Assembly: GCA_021234155.1 (NCBI GenBank)
Contig: JAJEKV010000058.1
Location: 4,040,600-4,104,599 of the forward strand
DNA: 64,000 bases
Source of the DNA: Isoetes taiwanensis
Taxonomy: Eukaryota > Streptophyta > Lycopodiopsida > Isoetales > Isoetaceae
Direction of reading: 5' to 3'
Shown here piece by piece: positions 47,490 through 58,787 of the stretch. The notes beneath the pieces were generated by a model, which did no database searches, was not told the DNA's origin, and worked only from the letters and a program-made list of their open reading frames with translations. Every line of letters starts with the position of its first letter. Position 1 is the first letter of the stretch. Made by a program: the position numbers and the translations under genes.

Positions 47490-47524
47490 TTACTAGGCCC
47501 GGCAACGCCGGGCACAATAACTAG
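47490..47524 (+). mobile_element. Helitron-like 3' terminus 1
   Basis: The hairpin GCCCGGCAACGCCGGGC (47498-47514) is followed after six bases by CTAG (47521-47524) and a T, the arrangement of Helitron 3' ends (hairpin, then CTRR, inserted between A and T). The element body would lie to the left. No TC-type 5' end was located and no Rep/helicase is seen, so it would be non-autonomous. Confidence 0.65.
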
Positions 47525-47554
47525 TCTTTATTAGTTTTTGAACTTATGCCCAGC

Positions 47555-47587
47555 GAAAAGCCCAGCAACGCTGGGCTCTTTTTCTAG
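47555..47587 (+). mobile_element. Helitron-like 3' terminus 2
   Basis: A second hairpin, GCCCAGCAACGCTGGGC (47560-47576), is followed by CTAG at 47584-47587 and T. It differs from terminus 1 by a paired G-to-A/C-to-T change that keeps the stem. Two termini in tandem may mark one Helitron inserted next to another or a newly formed end. An ATAATAATAATAATAATG tract follows. Confidence 0.65.
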
Positions 47588-47834
47588 TATAATAATAATA
47601 ATAATGAAAAGGCAACTAAATATAAACCTAGATTTGGCAATGCATAATGCAATTTATTGAAAGATTCTTGCTATACATGCCATATACATTGCTGAACTTA
47701 TATTGCACGATGAGTGACTAGAAAACCAACAAGCAAAAGAAGGCAAATTACCCTTGAAAATGAAGGTTAATCAAGGTTATGCCAAATTTTTCTTGCCTTG
47801 AATATCTTTTTATTAATCTAATTGGTACAACACC

Positions 47835-47900
47835 TCCATCCGTATGTATTGGATCTCATAGACCTTTGGCCTCCATAGACGTTAAAATCGATTGAACTTT
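47835..47900 (+). mobile_element. LINE 3'-end relic
   Basis: TGGATCTCATAGACCTTTGGCCTCCATAGACGTTAAAA is a recognisable but decayed copy of the LINE end motif, with AGACC-TTT-GGCCT pairing (one G-U). Confidence 0.6.
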
Positions 47901-48015
47901 TTTGGCCAACCCTTAACTTTCTTTTTATATTGATTAACTGTGTGCCTAGTTTGATATGATATTTGGCCACAATACTCTTTTTTCTTCCTATATAAGGCAG
48001 TGTCCTATTTCTGTT

Positions 48016-48545
48016 CTCATCTATTTTCTTCCGTGAAAATTACCATAACGTGACACGTGTGTAGACTCATTTATTGCGGGGCATTTATGGTGGGTATTAA
48101 GAAACTCATTTATTGCCGATTATTTTCTTGTTCTCACACATTTTCTCCCTTCAGAATTACTTGGACGAGACACATATACATGCTTAAATATTTTTGTGAC
48201 GTCGACATCTCATTTATTAGCAGAGGATTTTGTGATGTCGACCTTTAGGCATTAAATGAAGCCGATGGACCCATTTATTACATGCCATTCTCACCTATTT
48301 TCTTCCTTGAAAATTACCACAACATGACACGTGTGAGACTCATTTATTGTAGGGCATTTATGGCGGGCATTAAGAAATTCATTTATTGCCGATCATTTTT
48401 TTGTTTTCACATATTTTTTCACTTCAAAATTATTTGGACGATACACGTATATATGCTTATTTATTAGGGAGAATTCTCATTTATTACGGAGGATTTTGTG
48501 ACATCGACCTTTAGGCATTAAATGAAGTCGATGGACTCATTTATT
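48016..48545. repeat. Tandem duplication, ~274 bp x 2
   Basis: Two units start with CTCA(T/C)CTATTTTCTTCC (48016 and 48290). Each has GACACGTGTG near its start, many CATTTATTG motifs and GTCGACCTTTAGGC-type ends. CACGTG is a G-box core, so a regulatory origin is possible. The interval 48550-49560 contains short frames (48522-48719, 48839-49054) without recognisable products. Confidence 0.85.
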
Positions 48546-49587
48546 GCAGAAGATTTACATGCCATGCCACTGCCAGGATTTGAAAGCCATGTTTTCTTCA
48601 CGGTTTCTCTTCTTGGGAGTGATTTCGCAATATCTCAGATGTTCTACTTAATTCAAGCAAAAGATATTGTCTTTCAGAAAAGGCAGCGGTATTTTGAAGT
48701 GGATGGAACTTGGATTTAGCAAAGATTTAGTTGGATCTAGCTTGGATCAAAGCGGAACTGCCATGCCTGTAAATCGTTTCATGCAAATCTAAGCTTAAAA
48801 TTGAAGCATTTCAAGATTGATCCTTCAGGCAGATCTGGTTGCAATTGCCGCTTGGCAATGCAGTGGAGTTCGCTTTGCCGAATGGCGACGCACTGGGATT
48901 CACTGCATCAAACACCTTCCGCTTAGAAGAGCCAGAGCACGCAAAAATAGCAGCATGTGATACAATCCAACACCTTGTAACTGCTTCTTACATCAGCTCC
49001 AACTCCTGCGACATATTTAAATCCAATATGGAGGATTCCTACAGCTCTTCCTAAGCAAATTTGACTCACGGCAGACAGATCCGGGCCTTGGCAATACCAC
49101 CTATGTTCAAAAACTAAAACCTCTTTTCTTTATTTTGTTCGACCACATGATTCAATGAGACTTGCAGGTTTCGGCAGCAACTCCACTCTTTATGTTTGCT
49201 TACTTCATCGAATCATCTCTCCGCTCTTTGACCGTTTTCCCGGATGCAATCTTCACCGCTGATGTCTTCGATTATTCAACCTGTCAATGATGTAGAATAT
49301 GGCATGATTTTAACAAGAGTGACACTCGGCATTTTGAGTAAATCATTTATCTGGAGAATGGTAAGCTTAGCGTGGATTGGATTCCAGTAGGAGCAAATAT
49401 TTGCTCTTCCCACTTCCTTCTGTGATAGGGCTGAAGGCCAGATCCTTGATTTAGGGGCATAGGTTCTTAAATCCCTGGCTTGCTCTCCAAATTTAAACCC
49501 ATATGCTATAGGGCACCTGCGACATCCAAGCATTCTTACAAGGGCAAGCTAGGAATTACAGCTTCTTAGATTAATGCATTAAGTACA

Positions 49588-49749
49588 AGGGAATCTTCCT
49601 CACGAGAAGATTCCACCGAAGAATGTTCTGAGGCTGCTCCGCCAGACGAGGCGGCGCACGAGCGGCGGAACTGCGAGTGCGACGTCGAGTCTGGCGGTGC
49701 CGCCGAAGAATATTGTGAGGGAAATCTTCGAGAGAGGAAGATTCCCTGG
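49588..49749. repeat. Foldback: ~75-bp imperfect inverted repeat
   Basis: The left arm GGGAATCTTCCTC...CTCCGCCAGAC (49589-49655) is the approximate complement of GTCTGGCGGTGCC...GAGGAAGATTCCC (about 49690-49747). The apex is GC-rich (GCGGCGCACGAGCGGCGG) in otherwise AT-rich DNA. It could be a small MITE or a long RNA hairpin. 49750-51285 has no gene I can support. Confidence 0.75.
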
Positions 49750-51285
49750 CGTAATAAACGCCGCCTTCAAATTTCGAAAGCAATGATCCCTACCACCGTA
49801 GCTAGAAGCTCTGTTCTGAGAAGAAACTCTTTGAATAAGAGAAAAGCCTCGAGTTTAAGAGAAAGTTCTGCTTACAGAATGGAGCTTTGGTGTTAAAATG
49901 CGATGGATAAAAGCTCCTGGATAAAAAGAAATCTGGCTAACAGGTTTTTGTGGTTGTCAACAAGGCCCGATTTCTAAATTATGAGATGGGGCAAATGCTA
50001 AAATATAGAGGCTATCCTCCTGTGTATAAAACGAATCATGCAGCAAGCTCTTTGTCTAACCAATTCGCATAAATGCAAGCAATCTAAGATTATATAATAG
50101 GTCTTTGTCACTAGATCATTTCAAGACTGCTCTGTTCTGAGAAAAATCAGAGACGTGAACACTATTAACAGCTTGTCATATCACAAAACACCGTAAAACA
50201 TCCAAGGCTTCTTCGAATCAAACAAACCTGAGCTCAGATTGAAGCCTAGAGAATGAACAGTGGCAGATTCAACAGCTGCTTCGAATGACAGATTCGGCAC
50301 CGCCTTGCGCCTCAACAACAGCAGCAGATTCAGCAGAATGACCTAGCCGCTAAGAATGAACATGCAAAATGAAAGGGGAGAAACAAATGGCGATGGTTGT
50401 GCATAGCGGCACTGCTCCGCAAAACAAGGCAGATAATTACGCCTGATAAAATGCACGAAATTTTACAGGAATTTGAAGGCAGCATTTATTACGGCCACCA
50501 GAGTTGGCATCCAATTCACAATTATGCCCCAGGTCAACACATTACACGATTTCTCACTATGCTAGGGCATACTATAACTTGCACCATGGTTATATAGAAA
50601 TGCATAAAAACTGATTGGAATTATTAGTTATGGATTTAAATTTTGGGACATTTTCAAAGGTGGAAAAGAATGTTTCGTATTTTTGTCTTTGGTTGCTCAA
50701 ATTTGAAATTTCCCAAGCATATGCATGTCCAATCTATTGAGAACTAGCTGTGCATCTAGAAGGGCTTCGCATTTGGCGTACATCTCCACAAGGACATTTC
50801 CTATAGAGCATTCACACTCGTTGGCAAATCTGATCATGTGGCATGCAGAAACTTACCTTTTCCAAGGGCTTTTGCATCAACATAGTCTCTTGGCACTAAC
50901 GCATTTAGAATGGCCTTAAGCGTGCGAAAACCATAGCTAAAGCAAGTTTGCACCGACGGCCGAAAGGTGCCCTGATGCAACATGCAGATGGACGGCAACA
51001 GGGCCCCTTCCTCGTGCTAAATAACACAGCTCTATTTTTCAATTTGAACCTTCTAAATGGCACATCAAGCAGCATCAAAAGACATATTCCATCAACCCAG
51101 CTCCCAAGGGTTTGCCATTAGGGCAACCCAAAAATGTAATGGCAAACCCAAAAATGTTCAATACGAGGCACTAGTGTATTTACATGGTGTCGTGCAGTAT
51201 TTCGTTTACCGCATGCAAAGGAAACTAAAACCCTGTTCTGTTGGACGAAAAGTGCTGTCGAATTTGAAAAATCGTTAGAGCAGGA

Positions 51286-54200
51286 ATGCCGGAACTACCC
51301 GAGGTAGAAGTGGCCAGGAGGGCAGTGCAGGAACACTGTGCTGGCCATCTCATAGTAAGGGCATGCGTAGCCGAAGACAACAAAGTTATTGAAGGTGTAG
51401 AGCCTTTTGAGCTTCAGCGTTGCTTGGCTGGTAAACGGATTGTCGCTGCTCATCGTAAAGGAAAGCAAATGTGGTTTGAGTTAGATGAACCACCCTGGCC
51501 CTGTTTTCAGTTTGGTAAGTTGTGTTAGTTCGCAAAAGTGAAATATAGAAAGCTCTGGGTGCCTTTGGACATACAAAATCAATTTTTGAGTTCTAGAGCT
51601 ATCCTTAGAGACTACCTTGAACGACATAAGCTAATACTGCTGTCTTATTCATCTGAATATTTATCTATTTAAGAGCATAGAAGGTTGCACTTCTCATGTT
51701 CTGCTGTTCTGTAGGAATGGCGGGGGCTGTCTACATCAAGGGTGTGGAGATCACAAAATATATAAGGCAAGCTCCATCTTTTTTCACCTGGCTTTTTCTA
51801 GTTTTGCTGACTGGGTCCATGATATGAGGATTTTCATGTTGGTAAGCATCCACCATATCGTGGTTGCATGGTCCATGGTATCAAAATTTTGGCTTAAATT
51901 CATTTATAAAACATACGTTTTTCTTTTTGATGTTTGAGATACAGATGATTCAAACTATTGTCTGACAGTTTTAAAGTTGTGCGTTGTGCAAGTTTGGAAT
52001 ATGTGCATAATCTATGAGTATATAACTTGTCTTGTTCTTGGTACTTCAGATCTGCTGTCAAAGATGATGAAGAATGGCCTTCAAAGTATTCCAAAGTCTT
52101 TTTGGAGGCAAGTTATCTTGCATAGCCAGGAGGATTACCATGATGTCTACTTTTTGGAAAATTTCAAAGCTTAAATTATGGCAGAGATAGTTACTAAAAA
52201 GATAGGCTTATAGGAATTTTTCTGAAATCCTGCCACCTGATGACAGAGTGATAAACATCATTTAATGTAACTTGTCACAACCATGACCAATTGCTGAGAT
52301 GAAAACTCACACTGATCAGCAACCTTGGAGCATGTGTATGGTTGCTCACATTGTTGACACTCATGATAGATGCTAGATCCACGGGATTACTTTCGAAACC
52401 CCAGTGGTTAATATCTCTCCATTTTCAGTTGTTATATCATTTGCTTGCACATACTCATAAGTTGTTACAATATTTATACTTTTAATGGCAGAACATCTAT
52501 TCTGTGATTTACGTCATCTGCCTCTAGAACTAGATCATACTTGGCTTGTGATAACCCTCAGTTTTGAGCACATGAAATAGAATTGTAAAGCACTCTTAGC
52601 CAACAGCAAAACTCCATAAGCTAGTCTGATTACACATCATAGTTAGGTGTTACTGTTATTATTCTTGGATAAATATGATGGCAAGAAGATGAAGAATTAA
52701 GCAATGCTGCTAGCCAGAGAATGTAAAGGAGCATTTACGTCATTTAGGAGTATATTTGTCATCTTAATCTTATAAGTATTTTTTTCTCTATGATCAAAGA
52801 AGACATTATAGAAGCTAACCTTCCTTTCCCTTCGCTATAGATGGACAATGGAGTGGAGATGTCTTTTACAGATAAGCGTCGCTTCGCACGAGTTCGTCTT
52901 CTTGAAAGTGTAATTCCTTCCATATACTTCTTATATTATGGTTATTTGGCTTTATATCGTTGTACTTTCTTTTGTCGTCTAATAGTCTGCGGGACAAATT
53001 TTCTATTCATTTTTTCTTCACTTATGGAAGGTTGTAACACATTTACAGCCAACCTCAGTTCCTCCTATTTCTGAGCTGGGTCCTGATGCATTGTTGGAGC
53101 TTCCAACAGAGGAAGATTTTGCAAATTCGTTAAAGAAAAAGAGAATCTCTATCAAGGCATTGTTACTTGATCAGGTGTGTTCTATTGATGGTTGGGTTTA
53201 TTGATACAAAAGTTATAGCTTCTATTACTCAAGTTAATTAGGAAGATAACAATTTCCAATGAAATCTAGTAAGACAAGCCAACATAATCTATATAGAGGT
53301 GGACGTTGGTAATAGAATTAAGTAGGTTTCTACATCCCTTTTTTGTTCTCAATTTATTATTGTTGTTGTTAAAGATTGACCGGAATTACTGTATATTAGT
53401 TTTATTGAAGAATGAACTTTCTAGAGTGATAAGTGTTTCTCTTTTTCCACTTCGTTGATGAATACGTTTTTCCACAACGCTATCTTGTGACTCAAAGTGA
53501 GGTTAGGATATATGAATCAGATCAATTTCACAACTGAATATGGAAATAAATAAGTATTTTCTGGATATATCCTTGATTTTTAAACTGATGATTTTTTTTA
53601 CGTTCCTGCAGAGCTTCTTATCTAGGATTGGAAATTGGCTTGCTGATGAAGTCCTTTATCAAGTAAGTACATTCATTTCTTTCTTTCTCAAAGCAATCTT
53701 CTGTACGGGCTATTTTTTAAAACTGGCTTAGGTTGTGCTCTGATTCCATGTGGATTCACTTGACTACATGTTGAACTCTGGTGCTATTTGTTTATTCCTG
53801 AGCAGGCACATATACATCCTGAGTGCCCAGCTTCCTCTCTATCATCAGAACAATTGAAAGGCTTGCATGGCACTATAAAAAAGGTAAGATGTTTAAGTTT
53901 GTTGAATATAGCCCCAATTCCCTAATCAGAGTAGCTTACAAAGGCAAGAAAGTGTGAAGATTGTAGGTTGTGATACACTCAGTTGAAGTTGATGGTGATA
54001 GTGAGCGTATGCCTAAAGATTGGATTTTCCATTACCGTTGGGGTAAAAAAGCGGGTAGCGTAAATGGTGAGTTGCAACTCTGACTGCTTATGGTTCTTAC
54101 CTGGCAGGTAATTGAAACATCGCTTGAAGTGGAAGCAGATTCAAATAAATATCCGCAGGACTGGATATTCCACTATCGCGAGAAAAAGTCTGGGAAGCCT

Positions 54201-55274
54201 GTTGTTAATGGTCTGGATCATGGCATTGTTTTGTTTTCTCTAGTGTCATTTGAATTTATGGTGGTTGTATTTACATTTCCAAATGTCCTAGTAAAAGGTA
54301 TCTTTATAAATGAATTTAGTCCTCACCAAACGTGTAAAAAGGCCCAAGAAAAGAGAAGGTTGGAACTTGCGCAATCGTTACTTTTTGTAGAAAGCTTAGT
54401 TGCACCAAATAGACAATATTGTAGAAGAATTAGGTTCTCTCATTTTGAGGCTCTTATTTTTCATTTTCTGCTAACTTCGTTGTGGAGGTACACATGATAC
54501 TTTTTTGCTTTGTGTTAGGAATGAAGATAGAGTTCATTACAGTTGGCGGAAGGGTAAGTCCTTACAATTTACGTGCCTGAATGGTCAAGTTGTGTTTTGG
54601 GGAATTATTGTGAACTAAGGAATTCGTCTGAGGAAAATATGATGGTTTTGGAATTAATTGGCATCTACATTATAAGAGAGTGATGTTATTAGATAAGCCT
54701 CTGTATGTTGGGCAGACGACGATGATGAGATTTGCTGATATATATTATTGGTGCACAGACATCTGCCTATGTGCCAGAGTTACAGAAATACTCTGGCCCG
54801 CCGCTTGGAGAACAAAAGAAACGGTCTCGTGTAAAGAAAAAGAAAGATGAAGAAGAGGATGCCGAAAGTATTGAAGAAACAATATCTCAAAAGAAATCGA
54901 AAGGAGGAAAGAAAGCAGCATCTAAAAAAGCAGGTAAGATGGAGGAATCAGAGGACTCAGAAGACAACGATGCTGAGGAAATTGGCTCAAGCGAGGAGGA
55001 ATATGTTGATGCTGGTGAGAATACAAGAACCAAGGCAAGCAACAAAAAGCCGGCAAGAGCAGCCAAAGGAGGCAAATCATCAAAGGTAGGGTCCAGTAAG
55101 TCGGATACTAACAAGAATGCTGGTAGTGGCGTACCTCAGAAAGGGAGACAGTTGCCAAATAATAACTCTAAGTCCAGAGGAAAAATAGATGTGGATGTCA
55201 CTGCTGAGAAGGTGGAGGTTCAAACAAAGCCCCGGAGGCAAGCTCTCCGGGGAAAGAAACAAGTTTCATCCTAG
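51286..55274 (+). CDS. FPG1: Formamidopyrimidine-DNA glycosylase (FPG/MutM), multi-exon
   Basis: Base-excision repair glycosylase/AP lyase removing oxidised purines such as 8-oxoguanine and FapyG, expected in the nucleus. Exons: 51286-51514, 51715-51766, 52050-52107, 52841-52909, 53049-53174, 53612-53662, 53806-53883, then either 53967-54066 or 54108-54210, then 54519-54553 and 54759-55274; all phases agree. The start MPELPEVEVA gives catalytic Pro2 and Glu3; KGKQMWFEL carries the conserved beta-strand Lys; SFTDKRRFARVRL and LLLDQ...IGNWLADEVLYQ (helix-two-turn-helix) follow, then GGRTSAYVPELQ. As in plant FPG there is no zinc finger; instead a Lys/Glu/Ser-rich tail of ~150 residues follows. 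The product is about 437-438 residues. Introns 2 and 3 use GC donors. No promoter was identified. Confidence 0.95.
53967..54066 (+). other. FPG1: FPG alternative exon 8a
   Basis: 100 nt, phase 0 in and phase 1 out, encoding 33 residues plus one base with the DWIFHYRWGKKAG tract. It is bounded by TTGTAG and a strong donor GTGAGT; its upstream pyrimidine tract is poor. It is a diverged copy of exon 8b. Confidence 0.85.
54108..54210 (+). other. FPG1: FPG alternative exon 8b
   Basis: 103 nt, phase 0 in and phase 1 out, encoding 34 residues plus one base with DWIFHYREKKSGKP. Its acceptor TTCTTACCTGGCAG is good and its donor GTCTGG is weak. It lies only 41 nt after exon 8a. Confidence 0.85.
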
Positions 55275-55676
55275 AAGACATGCATTCATGTTGGTAAGTT
55301 ATTGGCATGTATGCCCACTGTTAATTCTCCAGTTCTAGTGTAGATGGAAACAGTGGGCTTGGTTATTCACCAATCCAACATGTACAGTAGAGAACGATTG
55401 CGGAGAAAGCAACATTATTGCTTTCAAAGAAGCTTTAGCAGTTTGGGTTAGCTTCTTGAGCAGTCGTGCCATTGGGCAGAAAGTTTAATGCTTATATTGT
55501 TAATGAGGATGCTAGGTTAGATTGGACCATCTAGGGGCCTCATTAGGATCGGACTGCATAACATGCATGATGTTTAAAACATGAAAAATGCTAGTAAATC
55601 ACAACTTTCATAGATGATATTAAAAATTTTAGTTCGTCTACTGATTCACTGCATTGGCAGTGTTCTGTGATTGCAG

Positions 55677-55964
55677 GGAATCAGCCTAATTTTGATATGC
55701 TGGGGTGGCCACAACCTGTGTTTGGAAGCCAATTTGCGGTGAATGAGTTCAGCACTATATGCAGGAAAAAGTCATTTGGGATATCAGTTCTGCCGTACTA
55801 CAATTTTAAAACGGATGGTTTCTCTATATTTGACACTTTCAATAGGAGTGGCGGTACCGTGGTTGCATGCATTAACGATGATGCATTTCAAAAGAATCCC
55901 CAGATGCTGCAAGTTTTTGATAAGCCAAGCATCACATGCCGAGGAGTTAAAAGTGGTGCAAGGT
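55677..55964 (+). pseudogene. Exon-like fragment of an unrecognised gene
   Basis: An open stretch bounded by GATTGCAG and GTTTCT, encoding PNFDMLGWPQPVFGSQFAVN, FGISVLPYYNFKTDGFSIFD and FQKNPQMLQVFDKPSITC blocks. It looks like a genuine single exon with even composition, but no neighbouring exon is evident and I do not recognise the protein. It lies 400 nt downstream of the FPG stop on the same strand and is probably not part of FPG. Confidence 0.4.
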
Positions 55965-56025
55965 TTCTTTCTTTCTTGTTTAAAAAGTCGGCATGTTTCT
56001 TGTAATATATTAGGTACATTTTTTC

Positions 56026-56160
56026 CCAGTTGTATGAAGGTGGTGTCCTATCTGCATGCGTTAGTCTGGCTGCTGAATAGGCATGTTTTTTGTAATATAT
56101 TAATTCCAGTTGTATGAAGGTGGTGTCCTATCTGCATGCGTTAGTCTGGCTGCTGAATAG
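56026..56160. repeat. Tandem repeat, 80 bp x ~1.7
   Basis: CCAGTTGTATGAAGGTGG...GGCTGCTGAATAG occurs at 56026-56081 and again at 56106-56160 without change. Confidence 0.9.
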
Positions 56161-56584
56161 ATCGTGAATGCATTAGTTTAAGGCATATGTTCTATGCCCA
56201 TAGCCAAGAATAGGCGATGTGGGATGTATCAGAGCAAAAGAAATAGTACAATCATTTTTTACTGTTCGCTCTCTTATCCATCAAAAGATTGTGCTGTCGA
56301 ATGATAGTAAAGCAACACTTGTATTATGATCCTTGATCAACATGCTGAAGTTAAACAACAAATCTTTCCTGTGAGAAAAACCATGGATTACTTGAACGTC
56401 ATGCTGGGAACCAATACAAGCCTTATTTATGTGCTTCTTGCAACACCTAGCTCATTGATGTTGCAAAAGTTAGATGGCTCTTAGATAATGCACAAAGTGA
56501 TTGTTATCTTCTTATCGTACCAAGATAAATTAAATTGTCAAAATCAGCAAGCTAATTAAGAGAGGCGAAGAGGAGAGAAAACAC

Positions 56585-56765
56585 AATTGAAAGAAAGCCA
56601 CATTTGGGCATCTCTACTAAAAATCACAACATGAATAACAATGCTGAAAGAAAGCCACATCTGGGTATCTCTACTAAAAACCACAACATGAATAACAATA
56701 CTGAAAAGAAAGCCACATCTGGGCATCTCCACTAAAAACCACAACATGAATAACAATAAAGAAAG
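56585..56765. repeat. Minisatellite, ~58 bp x 3
   Basis: Units begin GAAAGCCACAT(T/C)TGGG(C/T)AT and end ACAACATGAATAACAAT. A partial fourth copy follows. A 21-bp piece (ACATGAATAACAATGCTGAAA) recurs at about 62119, 5.5 kb away. Confidence 0.9.
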
Positions 56766-57784
56766 CCATATCTTCCCTTATGTCACGCAATTACGCTTCA
56801 TACTCCTACAACAAAGCTAATGGAGCAGGCCTGCAACCACAAGACAGGAGAAATACCTGAAGCTCACGAACTATCATCCTAGTTGAACAAGAGTCACAAA
56901 ATGTTTTGAGCATCTCCACTTCCACTAAAACCAAAGCATGAGTCATAAAGCCCTGAGCAACTCCACTAAAAAACACAGCCTCAGACATAAAGCTAGGAGC
57001 CACACATTAGCCACAATGCTAATGCTGCCCAAACCACCAAGCTCCACTAAAACACCACATGAGCCAGAACATGAGCCACACATTAGCTGATATGATTTGA
57101 GGTTAATATCTAATAATGAGCTCGAGGGAGTGGCCAATATGATTAAGCATTGGGCAAAATCATATAGAATTAGTATATATCATGGTTGGGAACAAAAGGT
57201 AAAGGCAAGGCAACGCAAAGGCAAAGGCAAAAGGCAGGCCAAAGAAGGCTAAAGTCACAGAGACTTCTATAAATAAAACCTGAACTTCATTTTACGAAAT
57301 CTCTGCAACCAGAGCTCCGATTGAGGCGATATTTGTTTCACTAGAATCGTCTCGGAGTCTAATTTATGAATGGGTGGCACTTCCCATAACTCGTCTGAAT
57401 AAGAGAGTTATGAGCAGAAGAGTGATAGGGGTTCAAGAAAGACTGCTCTACTCACACTCTTGAATCTGATTCCTAGAAAGCCATTACTTTTTTCCTAGAG
57501 CTTTTGCTGTTCTTGTTTATAATATTCTATTACTATCCTAGAACCGTACTCTTGGTGCATCGTATTGAGGACTGCTAGCTCGAGAAAGGAGCTACAAGAG
57601 GAAACTGATTGTCAGATATGCCTTACTGTCTTTATATTCCAACCTGATATTGCTAGCAAAGTGGTCCGATTGGGTGGAGAGCTTTGGGCTAAAGGCTTAG
57701 TTTTTTGAGAATCTTTAATGTTTAGTGTTAATTTACTAGATGTTTGATCTTTTGATTACTAGCTAACCTTTGGTTCGTAACAAA

Positions 57785-57796
57785 TGGTATCAGAGC
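57785..57796 (+). other. Primer-binding site, tRNA-iMet
   Basis: TGGTATCAGAGC, two bases after the LTR end. Confidence 0.9.
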
Positions 57797-58549
57797 ATGG
57801 TTCCGATTTCTCTTGGAGCCTGCGTGTGTTTTTATTTGACTAAAATTAGTTTAACTATTCTATTAGAAGTAGCTTAGTATTTCTATAAGCAAAATCAAGA
57901 AGTTTAATTCTAAAGAATCAAGAATAAGCCTAAAAAAAAGGCGTTATATCTCTAAAACCCTAGCCAGACTCTTGCTGTAGAATCCTTCGTCTTTGGAACC
58001 CTGACACTGCCCTTACAATTTTATGAAATTTGATGCCTTTAGGGGATTCCTGAAGAAATTCATGATGCCTTAAGAATGTATACAAAACCATTAATTTTGA
58101 AAAAAGATCGTGCCATGGTCTCTTCTTAGATTGTGATTGATTAAATCTGCATAAGTATCTGTATTTTATTTGAGCCATTACTTACTTTAGAATAAACCGT
58201 TTCAAGCCTTAGAACTTCCTATAATATTTCTCTGGTTATGTTGAAAGAAAAATCATTTAAGGCTATGTTAGCAAAGAACCATACCATTTGGTTGGGTTTG
58301 CAGGTTCTAATGTTAAAACTGAGTTTTTTGCAGGACATAGAAATTGTCATGCAAGGAATTATTTTGGGTGATATTCTTACCTTCTTGGCACATGAGCAAC
58401 CTAAGTTTTAGGCATTTGCGGCTATAAGATAAACGAATATTTGAGTTACATTTGCCTTAAGGGAAGTATAAGGTGTTGTTTTCTTTGTGTAGTGTATAAC
58501 AAATCTTGAGACAACTAATATGTCTATAGCATAATAGTTGGGCGAAATT

Positions 58550-58787
58550 TTTTAGCCTAAAGGGCTGGACTGGAAAAACTTTTAGCCTAAAAGGTTGGAC
58601 TTGGAAAATTTTTAGCCTAAAGGGCTGGACTTGGAAAATTTTTAGTCTAAAGGGCTGGACTTGGAAAATTTTTAGCCTAAAGGGATGGACTTGAAAGCTT
58701 TTAGCCTAAAGGGCTGGACTTGGAAAATTTTTAGCCTAAAGGGCTGGATTTGGAAAAATGTTTAGCCCAAAGGGCTGGACTTGACTA
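58550..58787 (+). repeat. 30-bp tandem array, about eight units
   Basis: Unit TTTAGCCTAAAGGGCTGGAC followed by TTGGAAAATT, with point changes and a few 1-bp length differences. One phase reads without stops, but length changes break it, so coding use is unlikely. Confidence 0.95.

Noticed and set aside
54090-54497. 135-codon open frame through FPG exon 8b
   Set aside because: After 54210 it reads into intron with hydrophobic, non-conserved sequence; it is exon plus intron, not a separate gene.
55677-55964. Extra 3' exon of FPG
   Set aside because: FPG already ends with a stop after the usual charged tail, and this fragment resembles no part of FPG.
58550-58787. Repeat protein with a 10-residue unit
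   Set aside because: Units vary by 1 bp in length, so the frame is not maintained across the array.
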